Assembly: GCA_031181345.1 (NCBI GenBank)
Contig: JAPSLC010000017.1
Coordinates: 20,335-84,334 of the forward strand
Reading direction: 5' to 3'
DNA length: 64,000 nt
From: Cupriavidus sp.
GTDB taxonomy: Bacteria; Pseudomonadota; Gammaproteobacteria; Burkholderiales; Burkholderiaceae
Part shown: piece by piece, positions 43,940-52,888 of the stretch
How the letters are laid out: each line of letters opens with the position of its first letter
Position numbering within the stretch: the first letter of the stretch is position 1
The notes under the pieces: model-generated
What the model saw: the letters and a program-made list of their open reading frames with translations, nothing else
The model's database searches: none
Told to the model about the DNA's origin: nothing
Made by a program: the position numbers and the translations under genes

Positions 43940-44905
43940 ATGGCTCAAACCCGCATTGGAACGGACGCAATCGTCGCGTCCAGCTGCGCGCAGGCGCAGG
44001 ATTGGCTCTCTCGCCACTATCCCGGCATCGCAATCGAGGCGGAAGGCAGCCTGCCCGGGCTGGACATCCGGATCGACTATCTCGACGGCATGACCGTGCA
44101 TACGCTGGCCACCGACACCACGCTGTGCCTGCGGCTGCCTTGCCAGCACGACGGCTACCTGCTGGTCACCCACGCCGAAGGCCAGCTGTCGCTGGCAACC
44201 GAGCAGGAAGGGCTGCAGGCCTTGCCGGCCGGCACGACCGTCGCCGACGCGAGGCAGGTCACCGCGTGGGGCTTCGGTCCTGGCCGCTACGAAATCATCA
44301 GGATCGACGCGGCCCGCCTGCACGGCCGGCTATCGCAGTCGATCGAACGCCCGGTCACGCAACGCGTGAGATTCTCCGCGGCCGGCGGCAGCGTGCCTTC
44401 CGGCGTGCGCTTCGCGGGCGAACTGGTCAGGGCAGCGCGAAGCTATTTCAATGCGGATGGCGGCCCGCAGGCGATCGCGCCCGATATCGTGCAGAGCCTG
44501 CAGGACGCCGTGATCTTCGCCATGCTCAAGGAGATCCCGCACAACTACTCGGTCTATCTGGCGCGCCGCCACGCCGGCCCTTCGCCGCGGCATGTGCGCC
44601 GGGCGATCGAATACATCCACGCCAACGCCACGGCGGCGCTCGGACTGGCCGACATCGCGACCGCCGCCCGCGTCAGCATCCGGACGCTGCAGGCGGGCTT
44701 TGCCAAGTTCAAGGGCTTCACGCCGATGGGATATGTGAAGCGGGTGCGCCTGGAGGGCGCCCACGCCGACCTGCGTAGCGCCGGCGCGGAACAGTCGATC
44801 GCCGACATCGCGCGGCGCTGGGGCTTCAGCCATCTCGGACAATTCGCCAGGGACTACCGCATGGCCTTTGGCGAAACACCTTCGGAGACGCGGCGTGGCG
44901 AATGA
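43940..44905 (+). CDS. AraC-family transcriptional regulator
   Basis: 321 residues. The N-terminal half (to about 190) is an AraC-binding-2-type sensor domain, with TTLCLRLPCQHDGYLLVTHA and LPAGTTVADA segments. The C-terminal AraC helix-turn-helix pair reads YIHANATAALGLADIATAAR, then VSIRTLQAGFAKFKGFTPMG and IADIARRWGFSHLGQFARDYR. The last residues (GETPSETRR) are canonical. It lies directly before the adhesin/type I secretion locus and ends at a strong terminator, so it has its own transcript. Control of the adhesin is plausible from position only. The signal sensed is unknown. Confidence 0.9.
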   Translation: MAQTRIGTDAIVASSCAQAQDWLSRHYPGIAIEAEGSLPGLDIRIDYLDGMTVHTLATDTTLCLRLPCQHDGYLLVTHAEGQLSLATEQEGLQALPAGTTVADARQVTAWGFGPGRYEIIRIDAARLHGRLSQSIERPVTQRVRFSAAGGSVPSGVRFAGELVRAARSYFNADGGPQAIAPDIVQSLQDAVIFAMLKEIPHNYSVYLARRHAGPSPRHVRRAIEYIHANATAALGLADIATAARVSIRTLQAGFAKFKGFTPMGYVKRVRLEGAHADLRSAGAEQSIADIARRWGFSHLGQFARDYRMAFGETPSETRRGE

Positions 44906-44978
44906 CCGGCATCCTCGGCGGGAATTGTCGCAATGAAATAAATACCTCTTAACTCAGAATTAATCTGATTGGAAAATT

Positions 44979-45015
44979 AATACCCCCGCGCCTACCGGCG
45001 TAGGGGTATTTTTTT
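44979..45015 (+). terminator. Intrinsic terminator after the AraC gene
   Basis: AATACCCC (44979-44986) pairs with GGGGTATT (45003-45010); an inner CGC/GCG pair extends the stem, and a run of seven T follows. It separates the AraC transcript from the adhesin gene. Confidence 0.88.
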
Positions 45016-45199
45016 GTGTAAATCGCCCGCCGGCATTAATGACTTTCGGCAGATTCATTATCAAAAAAACGCAAGCCATATCAATCGCACGCACTATATC
45101 GCTTACCGCACAGACGAAGGCATACCGCCACTCGGGAATCACTTATACCCTGCATTTCCAATAGTGAGCATTAGTCCCGATCGACCCAAGGAGACAGGC

Positions 45200-48100
45200 A
45201 TGGCTTCGTCAGCTGTTCTGCAAAACCACATCGATGTCGCGGTGCCCGCTGGGACCCAGACCATCGCGGCGCCGCAGGGCGCCGCCAATTTCCTGGTCGC
45301 CGGCAACAAGGACAACGTCGCCAACTATGCGCGCGAAGGCAACGACCTGCTGATCGAGTTCAAGGATGGACAGACGCTGCGCATCCAGGGCTTCTTTGCC
45401 AATGGGGTGAACTTCAACAACCTGGTGTTCGTCCAGGACGATGCCCGCTGGCTGGCGACATTCGACCAGGCCCTGATGGCGGGCGGCGACAACGTCCTCG
45501 AGTCGGCGGTCGTCTACGAGCCGATCGCGGACGGCAGCGCGGCGCTGCTGGGCATCCTGGGGCTCGCGGCCGGTGCCGGCGTGATCGCGGCGGCCGCGGG
45601 CGGTGGCGGCGGTGGCGGCGGCGATGACAGCCGGCCGGCGCCCGCACGCCCCACCGTCAGCCTGCTGGACGACCAGGCGCCCGTTACGGGAACGATTGCC
45701 AACGGCAGCGCGACCAACGACGCCACGCCGACGCTGCAGGGCACGGGCGCCGTACCCAACGGCCGCATCCACATCTCGATCGACGGCCAGCCGCCGGTGA
45801 CCGTCAACGCCGATGCCAACGGCAACTGGAGCTACACGCCGCCGGCGCTGGCGGCAGGCCAGCATCAGATCGTCGTCACGCAAACCGGCACCGATGGCAA
45901 GACCAGCGAGCCCACGGTGATCGACGTGACAGTGGACACCACGGCGCCCGCCACGCCGACGCTGAACCCGACCAATGGCGCGACGCTGAGCGGCACCGCC
46001 GAGGCCGGCAGCACGGTCGGCATCGACCTGAACGGCGACGGCACCCCGGACGCCACGGTCACCACCGACGGCAGCGGCAACTGGACGTACACGCCGACCA
46101 CCCCGCTGCCCGACGGCACCACCGTCACCGTCACCGCGACCGATCCGGCCGGCAATACCAGCGGCCCGGCGACGACGACGGTCGACGCGGCGGCCCCCGC
46201 CGCGCCGGTCATTTCCAGCGTCACGGACGACACCGACCCGGTCAGCGGACCTCTCGCCTCCGGCGGCAGCACCAACGACACCACGCCGACCATCGCCGGT
46301 ACCGCGGAAGCGAACAGCACCGTGCAGATCTTCAACGGCACCACGCTGCTGGGCACCGTCACCGCGGACGGCAGCGGCAACTGGACCTTCACGCCGACCA
46401 CGCCGCTGGCCGACGGCAACTATTCGCTGACGGCCACGGCGACCGACGCGGTCGGCAACGTCAGCGGACCCGGCACCGCCTTCGTCGTCACGGTCGATAC
46501 CGCCGCGCCGGCCGCCCCGGCCATCACGCAGGCCAACGGCACCACGCTGGCCGGCACGGCCGAAGCCGGCAGCACGATCGCGATCGACCTGAACGGCGAC
46601 GGCACGCCCGATGCCACCGTCACCACCGACGGCAGCGGCAACTGGACCTTCACGCCGACCACGCCGCTGGCCGAGGGCACCACGGTCAGCGTGATCGCCA
46701 TCGATGCCGCCGGCAACAGCAGCGGGCCCGACACCGCCACCATCGACTCCGTCGCGCCCTTGCCGCCGGCGATCGCCAGCGTCACCGACGACGCCGCCCC
46801 GGTCAGCGGCCCGCTGACCTCGGGCGACAGCACCAACGACGCCACCCCGACGATCGCCGGCACCGCGGAAGCCAACAGCACGGTCCAGATCTTCAACGGC
46901 ACCACGCTGCTGGGTACCGTCGTCGCCGACGGCAGCGGCAACTGGACCTTCACGCCGACCACACCGCTGACCGACGGCAGCTACTCGCTGACGGCGACGG
47001 CCACCGATGCGGCCGGCAACATCAGCCCGGCCAGCACCGCCTTCGACTTGACTGTCGATACCGCACCGCCGGCCGTACCGCTGATCACCCAGGCCAGCGG
47101 CACGACGATCGCCGGCACCGCCGACGCCAACAGCACCATCGCGATCGACACCAATGGCGACGGCGCGGCCGACGCCACCGTGACCGCGGACGGCAGCGGC
47201 AACTGGATTTACACCTCGACCACGCGACTGGCCGATGGCACCACGGTCCGCGTCACCGCCAGCGATGCCGCCGGCAACACCAGCGGACCGGCAACCGAGA
47301 CGGTCGACGCAGTGCCGCCCGCCGTGCCCACCATCGCACCAACCAACGGCACGCTGCTCCAGGGCACCGCCGAGGCCAACAGCATCGTCAATATCGACAC
47401 CAACGGCGACGGCGCGGCCGACGCCACCGTCACGGCCGACGGCAGCGGCAACTGGACCTACACGCCCACCACGCCGCTGCCCGACGGCACCGTGGTCAGC
47501 GTCACCGCAACGGACGCCGCCGGCAACACCAGCGCGCCGGCCACCGAGACCGTCGATGCCGCGGCGCCCGCGCTGCCGACCATCGATCCGACCAACGGCA
47601 CGGTTTTGCAGGGCACCGCCGAGGCGGACAGCACCGTCAATATCGACACCAATGGCGACGGCACGGCCGACGCCACCGTCACGGCCGACGGCAGCGGCAA
47701 CTGGACCTACACGCCGACCACGCCGTTGCCCGACGGCACCGTCGTCACCGTCACGGCGACCGATGCCGCCGGCAATACCAGCGCGCCGGCCACCGAGACC
47801 GTCGATGCCGCGGCGCCGAGCGCGCCTTCGATCGACACGGTCGTCGACGACGCCGATCCGGTCTCCGCGCCACTGACCTCCGGCGACAGCACCAACGACG
47901 CCACGCCGACGATCGCGGGGACTGCGGAGGCCAACAGCACGGTCCAGATCTTCAACGGCACCACACTGCTCGGCACGGTCACCGCCGACGGCACCGGCAA
48001 CTGGACCTTCACGCCGACCACGCCGCTGACCGACGGCAGCTACTCGCTGACCGCCACGGCGACCGACGCGGCAGGCAACACCGGCCCGGCCAGTGTGGCG

Positions 48101-51100
48101 TTCGACTTCACGCTGGACACCGCCCCGCCGGCCCAGCCGTCGGTCAACGACAGCAACGGCACGACGCTGACGGGCACCGCGGAAGCGAACAGCACTGTCA
48201 ATATCGACACCAACGGCGACGGCACGCCGGAGGCCACGGTCGTCGCGGACGGCAGCGGCAACTGGACCTACACGCCGACCACCCCGCTGCCCGACGGCAC
48301 CGTGGTCAGCGTCACCGCCGTCGATGCCGCGGGCAATGTCAGCACGCCGGACACCGTGACGATCGATAGCACGCCGCCGGCCGCACCGACGATCGACAGC
48401 GTCACCGACGATACCGGCACGGTCAGCGGTCCGCTCGCGTTGGGCGGCAGCACCAACGACACCACGCCGACGCTCGCCGGTACCGCGGAGACGAACAGCA
48501 CGGTCCAGATCTTCAACGGCACCACGCTGCTTGGCACCGTGACCGCCGACGGCACCGGCAACTGGACCTTCACGCCGACCACCCCGCTGACCGACGGCAA
48601 TTACTCGCTGACGGCCGTCGCCACCGACACCGCGGGCAACGCCGGCCCGGCCAGCACCGCGTTCGACTTCACGGTCGACACCGCGCCGCCGGCCGTGCCG
48701 CTGATCACCCAGGCCAGCGGCACGACGATTGCCGGCACCGCCGACGCGAACAGCAGCATCGCGATCGACACCAACGGCGACGGCACCGCCGACGCCACCG
48801 TCATGGCCGACGGCAGCGGCAACTGGACCTACACGCCGACCACGCCGTTGCCCGACCGCACCGTCGTCAGCGTCACGGCGAGCGATGCCGCTGGCAACAC
48901 CAGCGCGCCGGCCACCGACATCGTCGATGCCGCGGCCCCGACCGCCCCGTCGATCGATACGGTTGTCGACGACGTCGATCCGGTCTCCGCCCCACTGACC
49001 TCCGGCGACAGCACCAACGACACCACGCCGACGATCGCGGGCACGGCGGAGGCGAACAGCACGGTCCGGATCTTCAACGGCACCACGCTGCTCGGCACGG
49101 TCACCGCCGACGGCAGCGGCAACTGGACCTTCACGCCGACCACGCCGCTGACCGACGGCAGCTACGCGCTGACCGCCACCGCCACCGATGGCGACGGCAA
49201 TACCGGAGCCGCCAGCAACGTCTTCAATCTGACGGTCGACACCGCGGCGCCCGGCCTGCCGCTGATCACGCAGTTCAACGGCAACACCATCGCCGGCACG
49301 GCGGAGGCCAACAGCACCATCGGCATCGACACCAATGGCGACGGCACGGCTGACGCGACCGTCACCGCAGACGGCAGCGGCAACTGGACCTACTCGCCGG
49401 CCACGCCGCTGGCCGACGGCACCGCCATTGCGGTCACCGCGACGGACGCCGCGGGCAACGTCAGCGCGCCGGCCACCGCGACCATCGACGCCACCGTGCC
49501 GGCCATGCCGGCGATCGTCAGCGTCACCGACGACGCCGATCCGGTCACCGGACCGGTCGTCACGGGCGGCAGCACCAACGACAGCACGCCGACGATCGCG
49601 GGGACGGCCGAGGCCAACAGCACGGTGCGGATCTTCAACGGCACCACGCTGCTCGGCACGGCAACCGCCGATGGCACCGGCAACTGGGCTTTCACGCCGA
49701 CCACGCCGCTGACCGACGGCAGCTATTCGCTGACGGCGATCGCCACCGATGCCGCGGGCAACGCGAGCCCGGCCAGCACGGCCTTCGACCTCACGGTCGA
49801 TACCGCGGCGCCGGCCGCAACGGTCGCCATCACCGGCGTCACCGACGACACGGGCACCGCGGGAGACTGGATCACCGGCGATACCACGCCGACCTTCAGC
49901 GGGACGCTGAGCGCCCCGCTCGCGGCCGGCGATCGCGTCGAGGTCAGCTACGACGGCGGCAATACCTGGACGCAGGCGAGCGTCAACGGCACGAGCTGGT
50001 CGTGGTCGGCAAGCAATCACCAGTTCGCCGACGGCAACCACTCGGTGACGGTGCGCGTGATCGACGCCGCGGGCAACTTCGGCACCAGCGACACCCAGGC
50101 CTTCACGATCGCCACCAACGTCGCGCCGGAGGTGTCGGCGCAGGAATCGGGCGGGCTGCTTGGCATCGTCGACGCCAATGTGCTGGGGCTGATCGACCTG
50201 GGCGCGCAGCAGGTGTTTGGGGCGAGCGATTACAACAACAACATCCAGCAGGTCGTGCTGCGCTACGGCGGGCTGCTTGGCTTGCCGCTGCAGCGCCTTG
50301 GCTACAACGTGGCTCTGGCGGAGGAGTTGGGAATCTCGGTCGCTCCAGTGCACAGCAACGGCATTCTGGGCGTCATAGGGGCGTCGTCCACGCTGACCAT
50401 CACGTCAACCGACGGCGGTCCGATCGATACGCTGCGCCTCAACGAGCTGCTCGGCTCGGTAACGATCGAAGGCGGCCTGCTTGGCGTCAGCCTGGACCTG
50501 CTGTCGAACTTCACGATCACCGCGACCGACACCACCGGGCTGAGCGATACCGCCAGCGCCAGCCAGCTGGCCAGCGCCGAGGTACTCGCCGGCCTGCTGG
50601 GCGCAAGCCAGTCGAGCGCGATCATCGAAGGCACGTCAGGCTCCGATACGCGCACCGGCACCAGCGGCAGCGACCGCCTCTACGGCTACGCGGGCGACGA
50701 CACGCTCGACGGCGGCGACGGCAACGACCTGCTGCGCGGCGGCGCGGGCAACGACACGCTGCGCGGCGGCAACGGCAACGACCTGCTGATCGGCGGTGCC
50801 GGCAACGACACGATGACGGGCGGTACCGGCAGCGATGTGTTCCTGTACGAAGTGGTCGCCAACGATGGTACCGGCGGCAACGGCAGCGACATCATCACCG
50901 ACTTCACGGTGGGGACCGCGCCCGGGCAGGTGGGATCCGATGTCATCGATCTGTCGAGCCTGCTGGTCGGCTACACCGGCGACGGCGATGGCCCGGCGCA
51001 CTACGTCAACGGCGTGGCGACGATCGACGACGGCGACAACATCGGCGACTACCTGACCGCCACCAGCGACGGCACCAACACGGTCATCAGCATCGACCGC

Positions 51101-51202
51101 GACGGTACCGGCGGCGCCTTCGGCATGGAGACACTGGTCACGCTGAACAACGTCAACACCGATCTGGAGACGCTGCTGGCCAATCGCCAGGTTCTCGTCT
51201 GA
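45200..51202 (+). CDS. BapA-type giant adhesin with Ig-like repeats and RTX tail
   Basis: 2000 residues, secreted by type I secretion. The N-terminal 130 residues match the BapA prefix-like domain (TIAAPQGAANFLVAGNKDNV, DLLIEFKDGQTLRIQGFF), ending in an AAAAGGGGGGGGDD linker. Fourteen recognisable bacterial Ig-like repeats follow (about 270-1530) in two classes: six with IFNGTTLLGT and eight with a DTNGDG- or DLNGDG-type turn. After a final Ig domain and a segment with four GLLG motifs (about 1650-1810) come RTX nonapeptides (GGDGNDLLRGGAGNDTLRGG) at about 1830-1875 and the C-terminal secretion region. No Cys was noticed. AAGGAGACAGGC precedes the ATG. Its exporter genes follow. The likely role is biofilm adhesion at the cell surface. 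Confidence 0.92.
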   Translation: MASSAVLQNHIDVAVPAGTQTIAAPQGAANFLVAGNKDNVANYAREGNDLLIEFKDGQTLRIQGFFANGVNFNNLVFVQDDARWLATFDQALMAGGDNVLESAVVYEPIADGSAALLGILGLAAGAGVIAAAAGGGGGGGGDDSRPAPARPTVSLLDDQAPVTGTIANGSATNDATPTLQGTGAVPNGRIHISIDGQPPVTVNADANGNWSYTPPALAAGQHQIVVTQTGTDGKTSEPTVIDVTVDTTAPATPTLNPTNGATLSGTAEAGSTVGIDLNGDGTPDATVTTDGSGNWTYTPTTPLPDGTTVTVTATDPAGNTSGPATTTVDAAAPAAPVISSVTDDTDPVSGPLASGGSTNDTTPTIAGTAEANSTVQIFNGTTLLGTVTADGSGNWTFTPTTPLADGNYSLTATATDAVGNVSGPGTAFVVTVDTAAPAAPAITQANGTTLAGTAEAGSTIAIDLNGDGTPDATVTTDGSGNWTFTPTTPLAEGTTVSVIAIDAAGNSSGPDTATIDSVAPLPPAIASVTDDAAPVSGPLTSGDSTNDATPTIAGTAEANSTVQIFNGTTLLGTVVADGSGNWTFTPTTPLTDGSYSLTATATDAAGNISPASTAFDLTVDTAPPAVPLITQASGTTIAGTADANSTIAIDTNGDGAADATVTADGSGNWIYTSTTRLADGTTVRVTASDAAGNTSGPATETVDAVPPAVPTIAPTNGTLLQGTAEANSIVNIDTNGDGAADATVTADGSGNWTYTPTTPLPDGTVVSVTATDAAGNTSAPATETVDAAAPALPTIDPTNGTVLQGTAEADSTVNIDTNGDGTADATVTADGSGNWTYTPTTPLPDGTVVTVTATDAAGNTSAPATETVDAAAPSAPSIDTVVDDADPVSAPLTSGDSTNDATPTIAGTAEANSTVQIFNGTTLLGTVTADGTGNWTFTPTTPLTDGSYSLTATATDAAGNTGPASVAFDFTLDTAPPAQPSVNDSNGTTLTGTAEANSTVNIDTNGDGTPEATVVADGSGNWTYTPTTPLPDGTVVSVTAVDAAGNVSTPDTVTIDSTPPAAPTIDSVTDDTGTVSGPLALGGSTNDTTPTLAGTAETNSTVQIFNGTTLLGTVTADGTGNWTFTPTTPLTDGNYSLTAVATDTAGNAGPASTAFDFTVDTAPPAVPLITQASGTTIAGTADANSSIAIDTNGDGTADATVMADGSGNWTYTPTTPLPDRTVVSVTASDAAGNTSAPATDIVDAAAPTAPSIDTVVDDVDPVSAPLTSGDSTNDTTPTIAGTAEANSTVRIFNGTTLLGTVTADGSGNWTFTPTTPLTDGSYALTATATDGDGNTGAASNVFNLTVDTAAPGLPLITQFNGNTIAGTAEANSTIGIDTNGDGTADATVTADGSGNWTYSPATPLADGTAIAVTATDAAGNVSAPATATIDATVPAMPAIVSVTDDADPVTGPVVTGGSTNDSTPTIAGTAEANSTVRIFNGTTLLGTATADGTGNWAFTPTTPLTDGSYSLTAIATDAAGNASPASTAFDLTVDTAAPAATVAITGVTDDTGTAGDWITGDTTPTFSGTLSAPLAAGDRVEVSYDGGNTWTQASVNGTSWSWSASNHQFADGNHSVTVRVIDAAGNFGTSDTQAFTIATNVAPEVSAQESGGLLGIVDANVLGLIDLGAQQVFGASDYNNNIQQVVLRYGGLLGLPLQRLGYNVALAEELGISVAPVHSNGILGVIGASSTLTITSTDGGPIDTLRLNELLGSVTIEGGLLGVSLDLLSNFTITATDTTGLSDTASASQLASAEVLAGLLGASQSSAIIEGTSGSDTRTGTSGSDRLYGYAGDDTLDGGDGNDLLRGGAGNDTLRGGNGNDLLIGGAGNDTMTGGTGSDVFLYEVVANDGTGGNGSDIITDFTVGTAPGQVGSDVIDLSSLLVGYTGDGDGPAHYVNGVATIDDGDNIGDYLTATSDGTNTVISIDRDGTGGAFGMETLVTLNNVNTDLETLLANRQVLV
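45945..49790 (+). repeat. Array of 14 Ig-like repeats coded in the adhesin gene
   Basis: Two DNA repeat types alternate. Type B (about 250 bp, with NGDG turns) is at about 46020, 46590, 47150, 47400, 47650, 48210, 48770 and 49330. Type A (about 310 bp, coding IFNGTTLLGT) is at about 46330, 46890, 47950, 48510, 49070 and 49630. The order is B A B A B B B A B A B A B A. High identity between copies makes the region prone to recombination and to assembly error. Confidence 0.88.
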
Positions 51203-51243
51203 GCGAAGCGGGCGGCGGCCCCCCGTTCCGCCGCCCGCTTCGC
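51203..51243. terminator. Perfect 16-bp hairpin between the adhesin and its exporter genes
   Basis: GCGAAGCGGGCGGCGG (51203-51218) pairs perfectly with 51228-51243 across a 9-base loop, starting on the base after the adhesin stop. No T-run follows directly. It can act as a partial terminator or an mRNA stabiliser that sets the ratio of adhesin to exporter. Confidence 0.7.
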
Positions 51244-51346
51244 CAGACCCTTTCTCTCCATCGCAAGGCACCACAAGGAGACCCGCTCCCAACCCCATCA
51301 ACCTGCCCTGCAATACCCCGTCGGCCGCGACGCTGCCTCGCGACCG

Positions 51347-52888
51347 ATGCGCGGCCACATGTCAAAAGCCTTCACTGCGGACCGTGGTGATTTCGTGAAA
51401 CCGACATTGTTGAGATCCATCGTGGCCCTCTTTTCCAACGGAGCGCGGACCCGGCAGCGCCCGCTCCCTTCCCGGCATCGTGCCGGGCATACGCTGCAGA
51501 CCCTGCCGCCATCGGCGACGCTGTCTGCTCTTGCCGCGCTGGCGGTGCTGGCCCTGCCCTGCTGCGGGCCGGCATCGGCGGCGCCCTATACCGCTCCCAC
51601 GGCCCCGGCGGCCCCGGTTGCCACGGCCGGCATGCCAGCCCCTTCAACGTCGCAACGCATCGCCCTGGACGGCCTGACGCTGCGCAACGCGGTCGGCATC
51701 GCGATCGCGCGCCATCCCGACATCAGCCGCGCCAATGCGGTGGTCACGCAAAACCTTTCCGAAATCTCCGTCGCCAAGGCCGCCTGGTATCCGAAGATCG
51801 AGTACGGCGTGCAGCCGGGCTACGGCGGCAGCTTCGGCAGCGGCGGCAACGATCTCGGCTCGCGCGCCTCGGTCGGCGCCAGCCAACTGCTCTACGACTT
51901 CGGCCGCACCCGCAGCAAGGTCTCCGCGGCCGACGCCAACCTCGGCAGGAGCCAGCATCAGCTCGCCGATACCGTCGAGACAGTGGCGGCCAATACCGCC
52001 GACACCTTCGTCGAACTGGCCGCCAGCCAGGCCGTGATCGCCGCCGCGCAGCGGCAGGTGGCATCGATGGACGAAACCCGCGCCCGCATCGGCGAACGCG
52101 TGCGTGCGGGGCTGTCGGTGTCGTCCGATCGGGACCTGGCGGAGGTCGCCACGCTGCGCGCCAACGCCGAAGTGCTGAAGGCGCGCAACCGCTTCGACGT
52201 CGCCGCCACCAGGCTGGCCGAACTGATCGGCGCGCGCCCGCAGCAGGTGGCAGACCTGAGCAACACCGGCGGCGTGATCGAGCGGATCACGCGCGACGGC
52301 GGCGGACGCGACGACCAGATCGACGACACGCCCTCGGTGCTGGCGGCGCGCGCCGCGGTCGATGCCGCCGCGGCCAATGTCGACCTGGCCAAGGCCGAGC
52401 GCTATCCCTCGGTCAGCGTCGGCGTCAGCCGTTCGCTGTCGACCGGACGCGCCAACGCCAACGACGACACCTGGGTCGGCCTGTCGATCCGCGGCGACTT
52501 CTCGCTGGGCCGGCTCGCCCAGCACCGCATCGCCGCCGCGCAGGCGCAGGAGCGCGCCGCCGCCGATGCGCTGGAGAACCAGCGGCTGCGCACGCGCACC
52601 GCGCTGTACGCCGCGCAGACCGAAGCCGAGGGTGCGGCCGCGCGGCTGGCCAGCTACCGAAACGTGATCGAGCTGTCGCGCTCGTCGCGCAATCTCTACT
52701 GGCAGGAATACATGCTGAACAAGCGCTCGCTGACCGAGGTGATCACGCGCGACCGCGAGATCTTCCTCGCCGAGGAAGAATGGATTAACGCGATGGCCGA
52801 CGGCATCCGCGCCCGCATCAAGGCGTACGCCGCGGTCGGCAAGTTCGTGGAGCTGCTGCGGCAGCAGGGAGGCGCACGCGATGAATGA
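51347..52888 (+). CDS. TolC-family outer-membrane protein of the type I secretion system
   Basis: 513 residues from this start. The N-terminal roughly 70 residues are unusual: a basic stretch, then a hydrophobic LSALAALAVLALPCCGPASA signal. The mature part is an outer-membrane efflux protein: LTLRNAVGIAIARHPDISRA, QNLSEISVAKAAWYPKI, QLLYDFGRTRSKV and SLTEVITRDREIFLAEEEWI, i.e. LapE/AggA-like TolC. It forms the trimeric outer-membrane duct for the adhesin. The starts at 51347, 51359 and a GTG at 51395 are all possible; the long leader before the signal is suspicious. The ABC gene begins 8 bases before its stop. Confidence 0.88.
   Translation: MRGHMSKAFTADRGDFVKPTLLRSIVALFSNGARTRQRPLPSRHRAGHTLQTLPPSATLSALAALAVLALPCCGPASAAPYTAPTAPAAPVATAGMPAPSTSQRIALDGLTLRNAVGIAIARHPDISRANAVVTQNLSEISVAKAAWYPKIEYGVQPGYGGSFGSGGNDLGSRASVGASQLLYDFGRTRSKVSAADANLGRSQHQLADTVETVAANTADTFVELAASQAVIAAAQRQVASMDETRARIGERVRAGLSVSSDRDLAEVATLRANAEVLKARNRFDVAATRLAELIGARPQQVADLSNTGGVIERITRDGGGRDDQIDDTPSVLAARAAVDAAAANVDLAKAERYPSVSVGVSRSLSTGRANANDDTWVGLSIRGDFSLGRLAQHRIAAAQAQERAAADALENQRLRTRTALYAAQTEAEGAAARLASYRNVIELSRSSRNLYWQEYMLNKRSLTEVITRDREIFLAEEEWINAMADGIRARIKAYAAVGKFVELLRQQGGARDE

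Noticed and set aside
45600..45640. LapG-type protease cleavage site (double Ala) before the Gly run of the adhesin
   Set aside because: AAAAGGGG could superficially resemble the TAAG site of LapA-type adhesins, but the N-terminus is BapA-prefix type and no lapG or lapD gene is in the window; not enough support.
45945..49790. CRISPR-like periodic DNA repeats
   Set aside because: The repeats are about 250-310 bp, in frame, and code for Ig-like domains; there are no 25-40 bp repeats with unique spacers anywhere in the window.
45209..50353. Minus-strand ORF of 1714 codons opposite the adhesin gene
   Set aside because: It mirrors the repeat array of the adhesin (same periodicity, very high Arg/Gly/Val content) and lacks domains; it is open because of GC-rich third positions in the repeats.
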